Assembly (NCBI RefSeq): GCF_000383915.1
Contig: NZ_KB912942.1
Coordinates: 1,335,953-1,399,952, forward strand
Direction: 5' to 3'
Length of the DNA: 64,000 bases
Origin: Amycolatopsis benzoatilytica AK 16/65
GTDB taxonomy: Bacteria; Actinomycetota; Actinomycetes; Mycobacteriales; Pseudonocardiaceae
Positions within the stretch are counted from its first letter, which is position 1, and every line of letters begins with the position of its first letter. The notes under the pieces were generated by a model. The model worked only from the letters and a program-made list of their open reading frames with translations, was not told the DNA's origin and made no database searches. Of the stretch, positions 45,661-55,032 are shown in pieces. A program made the translations under genes and the position numbers.

Positions 45661-46132
45661 TCCGGCGGTTCGGGCCGGGGCGCTCGGCGGTGCGGACAAA
45701 ACTCGTTGGTCCGCGTCGCTGTCGCACATTCCGGGCACGCCTGCGGGATTCCGTGCTGGTGCTCGACCGCGCCGACCAGGTTCGGTCGCCGTTGCCCGCC
45801 GAGCCGGAATGCCGCATCGTCATCGCTGGCCGATCAGGTCTGCTCGTGCTCGACGAGGTCGAGCACGTTCCCTGAGCGTTCTCCCTCGGAAACCGTCGTG
45901 TCCTTGGCATCCCCGATCTGAACCCGACCGTTCGCGGGCCGCGGCCCGCCGGGCGGCAGAGTCCGGCTCGGCCGTCGCTGGACAGTGCCAGCCGGGCCGC
46001 GGCATCGTCGGCGGTGGCGGCCGGAGGACGTCGTCGTAGCCAGCCATCCGGCGCACCACCAGCCGATGCGCGCGGCGGTTGCCGATGCTGGTCGTGCCCG
46101 AGGCGCGGGCGACGCCGCCGAGCCGTGCCGGG
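45661..46132. other. Gap, possible gene remnant
   Basis: 472 bases between the sigma factor and the MFS stop. A leftward frame ending at 45834 finishes GDAKDTTVSEGERSGNVLDL, which has natural-looking composition and high GC at third positions, but no start and no known family. No intact gene is seen. Confidence 0.35.
45845..45867. terminator. Hairpin downstream of sigma factor gene
   Basis: CGTGCTCGA-cgagg-TCGAGCACG gives a nine-base-pair stem with a five-base loop, about 185 bases after the sigma-factor stop. Confidence 0.45.
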
Positions 46133-47581
46133 TTACGGGTGCGCTGCCTCCTTGGCCTGCTCCGGGCGAGCCGACCGGATGAACCAGGCGCCGACCAGTC
46201 CGACCAGGCCGATACAGCCGGAGACCACGAACGCGGTGTGCAGGCCGTCGGCGTCCGGGCTCGTGGCGGCGTGTTCGGCGGTGCCGAGCGTCGCGACACT
46301 GACGAACACCGCGGTGCCCAGCGCGCCCGCCACCTGTTGCAGGGTGGACAGAATGGCGCTGCCGTGCGAGTAGAGGTGGTCCGGCAGAGCCGCGAGCGAT
46401 TCGGTCATCAGCGGCGTCATCATCAGGCCAAGGCCGGCCATCAGGACGATGTGGATGCCGATCACCGCGATCAGCGGCGAATCCGGGCCCAGCACGGAGA
46501 ACAGCCACAGGGCGGCGGTCATCGCGAGGGCGCCGGGCAGCACCAGCGGACGGGCGCCGACCCGGTCGAACAACGCGCCTACCGGACGGCCCAGCAGTCC
46601 CAGGACGAGTCCGCCGGGCAGGACCGCCAGGCCGCTCACGAACGTGGACTTGTGCAGCACTGTTTGCAGGTACAGCGGCAGCAGGATCGCGCCCGCGCCG
46701 ATCAGGCACATGAACAGGACCGCGCTCAGCGCCAGCGCGACCACGAAGTTGCGATGGGTGAACGGCCGCAGGTCCAGCAGCGCGCGGTTGCGTTGTTGCA
46801 GGCGGAGCTGCCGCCATCCGAACACGGCCAGCGAGGCCGCGCCGACGACGATCGGCAGCCACGGCGGCACGAGCGCGGTCTCGGCGGATTCGCCCGCCGA
46901 CGACAGGCCGTACAGGACGCCGCCGAAGCCGATGGCGGACAGGACCACGGACAAGACATCGAGCGGAACAGCGCGGGTTTCGCTGCCGATCCGCAGGCGC
47001 AGCATCCCGACGACCAGTGCGGCCAGCGACAGCGGCAGGACGATGAAGAACATCCAGCGCCAGCTGAGCGACGCCAGCACCGCGCCGCCGATGGTCGGCC
47101 CGATCGCCGGGGCGACCGCGATGACGATGCTGATCGTGCCCATGGTCGCGCCGCGGCGTTCGGCCGGCACGAGCCGCATGACGGTGGTCATCAGCAACGG
47201 GATCATCACCGCGGTGCCGCAGGCTTGGACGACCCGGCCGGCCATCAGCAGCCCGAAGCCGGGCGCGACGCCGCACATCAGGGTGCCGGCGCTGAACGAA
47301 GACAAAGAGAAGAGGAACACCTGGCGCGGCGTGAACCGTTCGAGCAGGAATCCGGTGGCCGGGATGACCACGGCCATGGTCAGCAGGAAACCGCTGGTGA
47401 GCCACTGGATGGTGGTCGTCGGCACGGACAGCTCGACGGTGAGGTCGCGCAGCGCGATGCTCAGGATGGTCTCGTTGAGGATCATCACGAACGCGGACAG
47501 CACGAGCACGCCAATCAGCAGTCCCGGCTTCGTCTCGGCTCGCGCGGGCGCCTCGCTGGGCGGCGAGGACACGCCGCTCAT
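46133..47581 (-). CDS. MFS drug transporter (DHA2, EmrB/QacA-like)
   Basis: 482 residues, fourteen predicted helices. LSAFVMILNETILSIALRDL and the loop FLLERFTPRQVFLFSL fit the multidrug DHA2 group, as do GTAVMIPLLMTTVMRLVP and the late GSAILSTLQQVAGALGTAVF. Motif A is poorly conserved. It probably exports a drug or metabolite. No regulator is adjacent. The 390-base gap upstream (47582-47971) shows no gene. Confidence 0.9.
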   Translation of the reverse strand: MSGVSSPPSEAPARAETKPGLLIGVLVLSAFVMILNETILSIALRDLTVELSVPTTTIQWLTSGFLLTMAVVIPATGFLLERFTPRQVFLFSLSSFSAGTLMCGVAPGFGLLMAGRVVQACGTAVMIPLLMTTVMRLVPAERRGATMGTISIVIAVAPAIGPTIGGAVLASLSWRWMFFIVLPLSLAALVVGMLRLRIGSETRAVPLDVLSVVLSAIGFGGVLYGLSSAGESAETALVPPWLPIVVGAASLAVFGWRQLRLQQRNRALLDLRPFTHRNFVVALALSAVLFMCLIGAGAILLPLYLQTVLHKSTFVSGLAVLPGGLVLGLLGRPVGALFDRVGARPLVLPGALAMTAALWLFSVLGPDSPLIAVIGIHIVLMAGLGLMMTPLMTESLAALPDHLYSHGSAILSTLQQVAGALGTAVFVSVATLGTAEHAATSPDADGLHTAFVVSGCIGLVGLVGAWFIRSARPEQAKEAAHP

Positions 47582-47971
47582 CGGAGGGCCTCGCCTCGGA
47601 GCGGGCCCGCGACGAGCGCGGCCGCCGGAAACAACACGGCGGCCGGTCGCCCGGATGGCGCCGGGCGGGGAAGCACGGGTCTGCGCGCGGCCGCACCGGC
47701 GGCCGAGGACGGGAGGGGGGACTGCTGGATGATCACTCGGTCAGGATACGGAGGAGGACCGACAAAACCGGCGCGCTTTTCCCCGCGACCGGCCGGGCGG
47801 GCGGCCGGTTGGCGGCTGGATCCGCAGGTGGGCGGTCGCTTTGGGAAATGTGAAAACTCTGGGCGGCTGGCTTCTTCCGCACTGCGCGCGACTGGTTCGG
47901 CCTCGCGCGACGGGAGGGGAGGCCGGGGCCGGGGCCGAGTCAGCCGACCGCCAGGGCGCGAACCGTAACCG
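47582..47971. other. Gap without recognised gene
   Basis: 390 bases between the MFS start and the Ca2+/H+ antiporter stop. It should hold the MFS promoter. No coding or RNA pattern is recognised. Confidence 0.45.
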
Positions 47972-49066
47972 TCAGGGATTCATCGCGAGCACCAAGAACC
48001 CCGCCAGCAACACCAGGTGCACCCCGCCCTGCAGCCGCGTAGCGCGCCCAGGCACCACCGTCAGGACGCTGATGACCACTGTCAGCGCGAGCAGCACGAT
48101 GTGCGTCTCTCCAAGCCCCAGGAGCAACGGCCCCTTCAGCCACACCGAGGCGAGCGCGATCACCGGAATCGTCAAGCCGATGCTCGCGATCGCCGATCCG
48201 TACGCCAGGTTAAGGCTGATCTGCATCCGGTCCCGCCGCGCGGCGCGGACCGCGGCCAGCGTCTCCGGTGCCAGGATCAGCAGCGCGATCACCACACCGA
48301 CGAACGACTGCGGTAGCCCGGCCGCGCGCACGCCCGCCTCGATCGCTGGCGACTCGACCTTCGCGAGGCCGACCACGGCGATCAACGACAAGAGCAGCAG
48401 AACGAGGCTGACCATGGTGGTCTGGAGGCTCGGCGGGTCCGCGTGGTCCTCCTCGCGAGCCTCGCCGTCGGCGTCGACCGGGAGAAAGAAGTCGCGGTGA
48501 CGGATCGTCTGGGTCGTCACGAAGGTCGCGTACAGCACGAGCGACGCGCCGGCGGCGAAGGCCAGCTGCGGCGCGGAGAACGCCGGTCCGGGGCGGCTGG
48601 ACGTGAAGGTCGGCAGGACGAGGCTCAGCGTCGCGAGCGTGCCGACGGTCGCTAGCGCCGCACCACTGCCTTCGGGGTTGAACCGGGTTTCGCCGTACTT
48701 CCGCGCGCCCACCAGAAGGGACAAGCCGACGATGCCGTTCGTGGTGATCATGACCGCCGCGAAGACCGTGTCGCGCGCCAGGGTGTCGGCTTTCTCGCCG
48801 CCGGACGCCATCATCGTGACGATCAGCGCGACTTCGATCACCGTCACCGCGACCGCGAGCACCAGCGACCCGTACGGTTCCCCGACCCGGTGCGCGACGA
48901 CTTCGGCGTGGTGCACGGCGGCGAGCACGGTGCCGCACAGGGCGATCGCGACCAGCGCGACCGCGATCGGGCCCAGATCCCGGCCGAAGGTGACCGCCAG
49001 CAGGATCAGGGCGACCACCGGCAGCAACGTGGTCCAAGACAAGAGATAACTGCGGGCGCGCGCCAT
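47972..49066 (-). CDS. Calcium/proton antiporter (ChaA-like, CaCA family)
   Basis: About 364 residues with eleven or so helices. The two alpha repeats of the CaCA family are seen: VEVALIVTMMASGG...ARDTVFAAVMITTNGIVGLSLL (residues ~80-125) and LILAPETLAAVRAARRDRMQISLNLAYGSAIASIGLTIP. It should extrude Ca2+ or Na+ in exchange for protons. The ATG at 49066 has GAGGGTGAG upstream; an in-frame start at 49171 lacks support. Divergent from the acetate transporter. Confidence 0.9.
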   Translation of the reverse strand: MARARSYLLSWTTLLPVVALILLAVTFGRDLGPIAVALVAIALCGTVLAAVHHAEVVAHRVGEPYGSLVLAVAVTVIEVALIVTMMASGGEKADTLARDTVFAAVMITTNGIVGLSLLVGARKYGETRFNPEGSGAALATVGTLATLSLVLPTFTSSRPGPAFSAPQLAFAAGASLVLYATFVTTQTIRHRDFFLPVDADGEAREEDHADPPSLQTTMVSLVLLLLSLIAVVGLAKVESPAIEAGVRAAGLPQSFVGVVIALLILAPETLAAVRAARRDRMQISLNLAYGSAIASIGLTIPVIALASVWLKGPLLLGLGETHIVLLALTVVISVLTVVPGRATRLQGGVHLVLLAGFLVLAMNP

Positions 49067-49259
49067 GCGCTCACCCTCGCATACCGGACTCCCGGGCGCT
49101 GGCAACCCGTCCGCGCGGGGGAGTGTCGCGTCCGAGTGGACGCCGCCGGCCGCGCCTCCGCCGAAATTCACTCGTTCGGCCTACTGATTGCAGGGTTCCG
49201 CGGATGGACGGCGGGGTACGCGCGGCGAACGGGGGACCTCGGCAGGAGAGGAGCCGGAG

Positions 49260-50024
49260 ATGACCCGCGAGATGCCGGACATCCGGATGCCGGACAGCCG
49301 CTCGATGGGCGGGGACGGCGCGGAGTATTCGTTCTGGCGCGAGCACACGCACATCAACCTGAGTCCGGTGGCGGCGCCGTCGATCCTCGGCCTCGCCGGA
49401 TTCGCTGTCTCGACGTTCATGGTGGCCGGCAACATGGCCGGCTGGTACGGCAACGGCACGACGACGCCGTTGCTGCTGGCCCCGCTGGCGTTCGCATTCG
49501 GCGGTGTCGCACAGTTTCTCGCCGGCATGTGGTCCTACCGCGCCCGCGACGCGCTCGCCACGGTGGTGCACGGGACCTGGGGCGCGTTCTGGATGGGCTA
49601 CGGGGTGTACCAGCTCTTCGTCGGGCTCGGCGGGCTGCCGTCGACCTCGGCGAGCCCGGTCGCCGCTTCGGCGATCGGCTTCTGGTTCATCGGGCTGGCC
49701 GCGATCACCTGGACCGGTGCGGTGGCCGCGCTGGCGGAAAGCCTGGTGATCACGTCGGTGCTCGCGGTTCTCGCCGCCGGGTCGACGCTGCTGGCGATCG
49801 GCCTGATCGCCGACGTGGGCGCGGTCCGCACGATCGCCGCCTACTTCCTGCTCGTGTCCGCGGTGCTGGCTTGGTACGCGTGCAGCGCGATGGTGCTCGA
49901 AGCGGCGCACCACCGGGTGATCCTGCCGATGGGCCTGCGCCAGCCGCGCCGGGTCCCGGCGGCGCCGTTGCACCAGGCGATTCAGTTCGACCACGGAGAG
50001 CCGGGAATCAGGGCCGGACAGTAA
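49260..50024 (+). CDS. GPR1/FUN34/YaaH acetate uptake transporter
   Basis: About 254 residues, six helices. The family signature is recognisable as NLSPVAAPSILGLAGFAVSTF (a variant of the NPAPLGL motif), and GVAQFLAGMWSYRARDALATVVHGTWGAFW is the second conserved region. SatP-type members import acetate or succinate with protons. ATG 49260 has GGAG upstream. It is followed on the same strand by two small membrane proteins and cytochrome oxidase subunit I. Confidence 0.88.
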   Translation: MTREMPDIRMPDSRSMGGDGAEYSFWREHTHINLSPVAAPSILGLAGFAVSTFMVAGNMAGWYGNGTTTPLLLAPLAFAFGGVAQFLAGMWSYRARDALATVVHGTWGAFWMGYGVYQLFVGLGGLPSTSASPVAASAIGFWFIGLAAITWTGAVAALAESLVITSVLAVLAAGSTLLAIGLIADVGAVRTIAAYFLLVSAVLAWYACSAMVLEAAHHRVILPMGLRQPRRVPAAPLHQAIQFDHGEPGIRAGQ

Positions 50025-50039
50025 AAGGGGGCACCGCTG

Positions 50040-50465
50040 ATGAAAGGGAACACCGCGCTGACCGGACTGCGGACGCGGGACCGGAAGCTGCGAGAAAGCC
50101 GGCTGCCGCTCACCGCCGAGTTCATCGCCGGGGTGTGGCTGGTGATCGCGGCGTTCGCCTACAGCTACAGCTACACGCTGTCGGCGGTGGCCGGGTTCTG
50201 GAACAGCCTGCTGTGCGGGATCGTCGTGGCCGCGGTCGCGCTGGTCCGGTTCGGCTTGCCGGAGCGGGCGCGCTGGCTGGGAGTGGTCAACCTGGCGATC
50301 GGCGCGTGGCTGATCGTGGCTCCGTTCGCGTTCGGTTACCCAGTCGACGGGCATCGTGACGCGCTCCGCACGAGCGCGTTGCTCGTCGGCGTGCTGCTGG
50401 CGATTTTCTCGGTCGTCTCGATGACCGTCGCGTTCCGACGGCACAGCGGCGATTTCCGGGAGTAG
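50040..50465 (+). CDS. SPW-repeat membrane protein
   Basis: 141 residues, four helices in two similar halves: AEFIAGVWLVIAAFAYSYS and VNLAIGAWLIVAPFAFGYP. Each half resembles the SPW repeat (W-L-x-x-x-P/A-F-x-x-x-Y), a two-helix unit of unknown role. It starts 15 bases after the acetate transporter stop and is probably co-transcribed. Confidence 0.82.
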   Translation: MKGNTALTGLRTRDRKLRESRLPLTAEFIAGVWLVIAAFAYSYSYTLSAVAGFWNSLLCGIVVAAVALVRFGLPERARWLGVVNLAIGAWLIVAPFAFGYPVDGHRDALRTSALLVGVLLAIFSVVSMTVAFRRHSGDFRE

Positions 50466-50471
50466 GAGGAC

Positions 50472-50714
50472 ATGTACTGGCCGGTGCTGGCCGTGCTCGC
50501 GATCGGCGTGCTCGCCCTGGGCAGCGCGGGGCTGCGTGCGCGCAAGGCGGCCTCACCGAGCCGGAAGGAGACGTTGCTCGGCGCGTGGCTGATCGCCGCC
50601 GCGGGCGTGGTGTGGTGGGCGTCGTCGCCTGCCGTCAGCGCGGTGTTCCTGGTGATCGGGGCCGCGGTGGTGTTCGGCGTCGTGCTGACAGACCGTCAGT
50701 TGCCGCTGCGCTGA
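50472..50714 (+). CDS. Small membrane protein
   Basis: 80 residues with three hydrophobic segments (VLAVLAIGVLALGSAGL, LLGAWLIAAAGVVWWA, AVFLVIGAAVVFGVVLT). GGAGGACAT leads into the ATG. No family is recognised. It directly follows the SPW protein gene and likely belongs to the same transcript. Confidence 0.7.
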   Translation: MYWPVLAVLAIGVLALGSAGLRARKAASPSRKETLLGAWLIAAAGVVWWASSPAVSAVFLVIGAAVVFGVVLTDRQLPLR

Positions 50715-50806
50715 ATTGAAGGTTTGCCCCCGGACGGCTCGGGTTATCCGGGGCGAAGTGTGCCGGGCCGCCGCCCGGCGCTCGTCGCGCGCGCGGGAGG
50801 TCGATC

Positions 50807-52507
50807 ATGACGCAGCTCAAGCCCCGACCCGTAGTCATCGCGGAAGCGCGGCCGCGCGGGAAGAAAGGCTCGGTGCTGCTCGGCATCCTGCGCACCACCG
50901 ACCACAAGACGATCGGGTTGCTGTACCTGGGCACCTCCTTCGCGTTCTTCCTGGCCGGCGGCGCGATGGCGCTGCTGATGCGCACCGAACTCGCCCGGCC
51001 GGGCCTGCAGTTCCTGTCGCAGGAGCAGTACAACCAGCTGTTCACCATGCACGGCACGATCATGCTGCTGCTGTACGCGACGCCGAACGTGTTCGGGTTC
51101 GCCAATTTCGTGCTGCCGCTGCAGATCGGCTCACCGGACGTCGCCTTCCCGCGGCTGAACGCGTTCTCCTACTGGCTGTACCTTTTCGGCGGGTTGATCG
51201 TGATGGGCGCGTTCCTCACTCCGGCCGGCGCGCCGGACTTCGGCTGGACCGCGTACACGCCGCTGTCGGACGCCACCCACACGCCGGGCATCGGCGGCGA
51301 CCTGTGGATCATGGGCCTCATCGTCGCCGGGCTCGGCACCATCCTCGGCGCCGTCAACATGTTGACCACGATTTTGTGCCTCCGCGCGCCGGGAATGATG
51401 ATGTTCCGGATGCCGCTGTTCACCTGGAATATTTTCTTCACGGCGATCCTGATCCTGATCGTGTTCCCGATTCTGACCGCCGCGCTGTTCGCGCTGGAAG
51501 CCGACCGGCGGCTTGGCGCACACGTGTTCGATCCGGCCAACGGCGGTGCGATCCTGTGGCAGCACCTGTTCTGGTTCTTCGGTCATCCGGAGGTGTACAT
51601 CGTCGCATTGCCGTATTTCGGGATCGTCACCGAAATCATTCCGGTGTTCAGCCGGAAACCGCTTTTCGGCTACCGGCTGATGGTGTTCGCGACGGTGGGC
51701 ATCACCGCGTTGTCGGTGGCGGTCTGGGCGCATCACATGTTCGCCACCGGCGCGGTGCTGCTGCCGTTCTTCTCGATCATGACGTTCCTGATCGCGGTGC
51801 CGACCGGGATGAAGTTCTTCAACTGGATCGGCACCATGTGGCGGGGCGCGATCTCGTTCGAATCGCCGATGCTGTGGTCGATCGGGTTCATGGTCACCTT
51901 CCTGTTCGGCGGTCTGACCGGGGTCATCCTCGCCTCGCCCCCGCTGAACTTCCACGTCACCGACACTTACTTCGTGGTCGCGCACTTCCACTACGTGCTG
52001 TTCGGCACGATCGTGTTCGCCACTTTCGCCGGGATCTACTTCTGGTTCCCGAAGATGACCGGCCGGATGCTCGACGAGCCGCTCGCGAAATTGCATTTCT
52101 GGACGACTTTCATCGGCTTCCACACGACGTTCCTGGTGCAGCACTGGCTCGGGGTGGAAGGAATGCCGCGCAGGTACGCCGACTACCTGTCCTCGGACGG
52201 GTTCACGGTGCTGAACACGATCTCCACGATTGGTGCTTTTCTGCTCGGCGCCTCGGTGCTGCCGTTCATCTGGAACGTGGTGAAGAGCTACCGATACGGC
52301 GAGAAATGCGAAGTGGACGATCCATGGGGTTACGGCAATTCCCTGGAGTGGGCGACGTCGAGCCCGCCGCCGCGGCACAATTTCACCGAACTGCCCCGGA
52401 TCCGTTCCGAACGGCCTGCCTTCGAACTGCACTATCCGGAGGCGGTGCAGCGGATGAGGGAGGAGCAGCACGTCCATTGGGGGCGGCGGGACAAGGTCGA
52501 CGCCTGA
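50807..52507 (+). CDS. ctaD: Cytochrome c oxidase subunit I (aa3-type)
   Basis: 566 residues, twelve helices. The haem and copper ligands are present: TMHGTIM (haem a), [14 protein letters not shown] (Cu-B His and the Tyr cross-link), the HH of VWAHHMF, and [10 protein letters not shown] near helix X. It is the catalytic subunit that reduces O2 to water and pumps protons. GGGAGG stands six bases before the ATG. No subunits II or III lie in this window, so it is probably an additional orphan copy working with subunits encoded elsewhere. Confidence 0.95.
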   Translation: MTQLKPRPVVIAEARPRGKKGSVLLGILRTTDHKTIGLLYLGTSFAFFLAGGAMALLMRTELARPGLQFLSQEQYNQLFTMHGTIMLLLYATPNVFGFANFVLPLQIGSPDVAFPRLNAFSYWLYLFGGLIVMGAFLTPAGAPDFGWTAYTPLSDATHTPGIGGDLWIMGLIVAGLGTILGAVNMLTTILCLRAPGMMMFRMPLFTWNIFFTAILILIVFPILTAALFALEADRRLGAHVFDPANGGAILWQHLFWFFGHPEVYIVALPYFGIVTEIIPVFSRKPLFGYRLMVFATVGITALSVAVWAHHMFATGAVLLPFFSIMTFLIAVPTGMKFFNWIGTMWRGAISFESPMLWSIGFMVTFLFGGLTGVILASPPLNFHVTDTYFVVAHFHYVLFGTIVFATFAGIYFWFPKMTGRMLDEPLAKLHFWTTFIGFHTTFLVQHWLGVEGMPRRYADYLSSDGFTVLNTISTIGAFLLGASVLPFIWNVVKSYRYGEKCEVDDPWGYGNSLEWATSSPPPRHNFTELPRIRSERPAFELHYPEAVQRMREEQHVHWGRRDKVDA

Positions 52508-52527
52508 TCAGCGCTGCCGGAAGCCGG

Positions 52528-52556
52528 TGATCGGCGCGCGCCCGGCCCGCCGATCA
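52528..52556. terminator. Bidirectional hairpin between ctaD and S4 gene
   Basis: TGATCGGCG paired with CGCCGATCA across an 11-base loop, between two convergent genes. The right arm overlaps the stop codon of the S4 protein gene. Confidence 0.7.
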
Positions 52557-52919
52557 GCTCCGCTGCTGCCGGAACTCGTCCAGCACGCGCCGTTCCCGCT
52601 TCGTCGGACGGCCCGCCCCTCGCTCCCGGCGGGCGACCGGGATCGCCGCTTCCGGCGGCGGTTTCGGGGTGCGGTCGATCAGGCAGGTGGCCGCGACTGC
52701 CGCGCCCACGCGTTTCTGGATGACCTGGACCACCTCGACCACCCGGGTCGTCGTGCCGATCCGGGCGCGGACCTCATCGCCGGGGACGACCGTGGTCGCC
52801 GGTTTCGCCGGACGGTCGTTCACGCGCACGTGGCCACCCCGGCAGGCGGCAGCGGCGTCGGCGCGCGTCTTGGTCAGCCGGACTGCCCAGAGCCAGCGGT
52901 CGATCCGGGTCGATTCCAT
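52554..52919 (-). CDS. RNA-binding S4-domain protein (Hsp15-like)
   Basis: 121 residues. The S4 fold begins STRIDRWLWAVRLTKTRADAAAACRGGHVRVNDRPAKP and continues VVPGDEVRA, as in Hsp15/HslR, which binds stalled 50S ribosomal subunits carrying nascent chains. The basic C-terminal tail (RRERGAGRPTKRERR) is typical. The next gene upstream ends only a few bases away on the same strand. Confidence 0.9.
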   Translation of the reverse strand: MESTRIDRWLWAVRLTKTRADAAAACRGGHVRVNDRPAKPATTVVPGDEVRARIGTTTRVVEVVQVIQKRVGAAVAATCLIDRTPKPPPEAAIPVARRERGAGRPTKRERRVLDEFRQQRS

Positions 52920-52926
52920 GCGTCCA

Positions 52927-53856
52927 TCATGTCGCGTCCCACCGCCAGCGCGCGCCGAGGATCCCCGGCGTCACGGCGGTCGACACGACGTGCGCCGGGA
53001 GACCAGCGGTCACCGGCAGTTCGGCGACCGCGGTCTCCGGCCCGCCCGGCGAGTCGAGCCGGTAGGCGTGGCAGGACCGCGGTTCGTCACCGGCCGGAAA
53101 GTGCAGTTCCATCAGGTGCTCGTGGACGGCGTTGCGGAACCGGCGCTCGTAGAAGGGCTCGGGCCGGTCGTCGGCGAACTCGAACTCGTACTCGGCGATC
53201 GCGGTTTCGCCCCGGTCGAGGCCGCGGCCGAGGACGAGTTCGCTCACCGTGTACCCCTCGTCGGCCAAGGTTTCGGTGCGCCCGGGCGAGCAGTAGCGGG
53301 TGCGTGCCAGCCGCGGCGGGCAGCCCGGCCCGGCTCCGTACGCGGTGACCAGCCGGACCTGTGTGTCGTCTTCGGTCGCGCGCAGCACCTCGCGCACTTC
53401 CAGCCGGTCCAGCCGCCGGTCCGCGCCGACGTGCACCGCCTCGTGCAGGCTCACCACCACCAGCGCTGACCGCTCGTCCGCCTCGAACGAGCTCAGCACC
53501 CGCAGTACCGGGTTTCGCGTGCCCCACAGCCGTTCCCATCGCACGACCGGCACCGGCGGCGGTCCCGGATCGCGGTCGAGCAGCCCGGTCAGCGAGTCCG
53601 GCGGCAGGTCGAGCACCTGCTCCAGGATCCGCACCGCGGCCCGGGACCGGGCGCGGCCGGGCGTGGTGCGGCCGGTGCGCCAGTAGCTGAGCGTGGTGGT
53701 GCTGACCGCCGCGCCGGCCGCGGCGAGCCGGTCGCGCACCCGGTCCAGCCCGAGCCCGCGCCGGTCGATGGCCAGCGTCAGCGCGCGGCTGAACGGCCCG
53801 TCCGCCAGCGCGTCGGCCAGCTGGTCCGGCGGCACGCCGGGACTTGTCGAGAACAC
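52927..53856 (-). CDS. Helix-turn-helix protein with unknown C-terminal domain
   Basis: About 309 residues. Residues ~20-85 look like an XRE-type HTH (LTLAIDRRGLGLDRVRDRLAAAG then STTTLSYWRTGRTTPG), followed by LEQVLDLPPDSLTGLL. The remaining ~210 residues, with WERLWGTRNPVLRVLSSFEADER and YEFEFADDRPEPFYERRFRN, match no family I know and look like a beta-rich ligand or enzyme domain. The GTG at 53856 has GAGGAGG upstream. It may be co-transcribed with the S4 gene. A sensor-regulator function is likely but unproven. Confidence 0.7.
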   Translation of the reverse strand: MFSTSPGVPPDQLADALADGPFSRALTLAIDRRGLGLDRVRDRLAAAGAAVSTTTLSYWRTGRTTPGRARSRAAVRILEQVLDLPPDSLTGLLDRDPGPPPVPVVRWERLWGTRNPVLRVLSSFEADERSALVVVSLHEAVHVGADRRLDRLEVREVLRATEDDTQVRLVTAYGAGPGCPPRLARTRYCSPGRTETLADEGYTVSELVLGRGLDRGETAIAEYEFEFADDRPEPFYERRFRNAVHEHLMELHFPAGDEPRSCHAYRLDSPGGPETAVAELPVTAGLPAHVVSTAVTPGILGARWRWDAT

Positions 53857-53938
53857 CTTCGTCCTCCTCGGATCGCCCCCTCCCATTCCGCTGCCGGAAG
53901 GGGCGATCCGCAACCGTCGAAGGTCGGGTGTTGGCCGG

Positions 53939-54760
53939 TCAGCGGGCCGACTCGGCGATCGGCTCCTGGAGTTCGACGACCCATTCGCGCTCGTCGCCGG
54001 AAGTGTGCAGGTAGGTCTCGCGCGGGAATCCTTCGGCGCGGTGCCCGTGCTCGTCGGTCCACCGGGCCAGCTCCTGGTAGCCGGCCAGGACGCCGCTCAT
54101 CGGGCCTCGGTGGAGCAGCGTCGCGGCGCGGGCGGCGGGCAGCTCGGCCACTTCGAGCCCGTTCGGCTCGGAGACCGCGCCGGACACCGGCAACGCGGCG
54201 TGCACGACGATCGGATCGTCCTCGCGGGCCGGCTTCTCGTAGTAGCAGACGAGCGGACCGGCCGGAGCGGCGTCGGAGCCTTCGAGCCGGCGGCCCAGTT
54301 CCTCGCAGAGCGGGCGCACGACCGGGGTGATCGCCTCCGGCGAGAAGCTGTCCACGGTGGCGGTGAGCCGGACGACGCGGGTCGCGGGGAGGTCTTTGAC
54401 GATGATGTCGGACATGGCGTGCTCGCTTTCCAGCGTGCGGAGTCTCGCCTCGACCTCGGCAAGCCGGAGCCGGTCGGCGGCCAGCTGCTGCGCCAGCTCG
54501 GCGCGGCGCAGCAGCAGCATCCCGCGGACCTGCTCGGGCGTGACCTGCTCGGCCAGCAGTTCGCCGACCTCGCCGAGACCGAAACCGAGCTCCTTCAGCG
54601 CGACGATCCGGTTGAGCGTGGCCAGCTGGTCCGCCGAGTAGGAGCGGTAGCCGGTGTGCGGGTCGACCCGGGCGGGCCGGAGCAGGCCGAGCGCGTCGTA
54701 GTGCCGAAGCATCCGGACGGAAACCCGGCCGTGGCGGGCGAATTCTCCGATGGTGAACAT
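53939..54760 (-). CDS. MerR regulator with GyrI-like effector domain
   Basis: 273 residues. The MerR HTH is MFTIGEFARHGRVSVRMLRHYDALGLLRPARVDPHTGYRSYSADQLATLNRIVALKELGFGLGEV, followed by a coiled dimerisation helix and, from ~residue 120, a GyrI/AraC-E-type ligand domain like that of BmrR. Such proteins sense cationic drugs and activate efflux genes. No efflux gene is next to it, so its target is unknown. Confidence 0.9.
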   Translation of the reverse strand: MFTIGEFARHGRVSVRMLRHYDALGLLRPARVDPHTGYRSYSADQLATLNRIVALKELGFGLGEVGELLAEQVTPEQVRGMLLLRRAELAQQLAADRLRLAEVEARLRTLESEHAMSDIIVKDLPATRVVRLTATVDSFSPEAITPVVRPLCEELGRRLEGSDAAPAGPLVCYYEKPAREDDPIVVHAALPVSGAVSEPNGLEVAELPAARAATLLHRGPMSGVLAGYQELARWTDEHGHRAEGFPRETYLHTSGDEREWVVELQEPIAESAR

Positions 54761-55032
54761 GACCTCCCCAGCACACGCTCTGCCCCAGTGTGAGAGTCAA
54801 GTGTGCCTTCCGGGCCGGGAGCGGGCCGGCCCCCTGCGCCGACCCGCTCCGGCGGCCCCCTCGTCCCCCGACGAACGAGGGGGCCACGTCGGTCCGCCAC
54901 CCTCCAGATACGGACCGGCGCCGGTCTTCGCGGCTCCCGCGAACGGAACAGCGCAGTCGGCGGGTCGTGACGGCGGTCGCCCGGAAACTCCCCCGAACGG
55001 GTTACCGGGCGTTGGTCCGTACGCTGGTCCGG

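Noticed and set aside
46079..47968. Long plus-strand frame of 629 codons opposite the MFS gene
   Set aside because: Composition dominated by Gln, Arg, His and Gly without motifs; the minus strand encodes an intact transporter.
47841..48500. Plus-strand frame starting in the gap before the antiporter
   Set aside because: It runs antisense through the antiporter gene and shows no family pattern or ribosome binding site.
51131..52477. Long minus-strand frame opposite ctaD
   Set aside because: His/Gln/Arg-rich shadow of a highly conserved gene.
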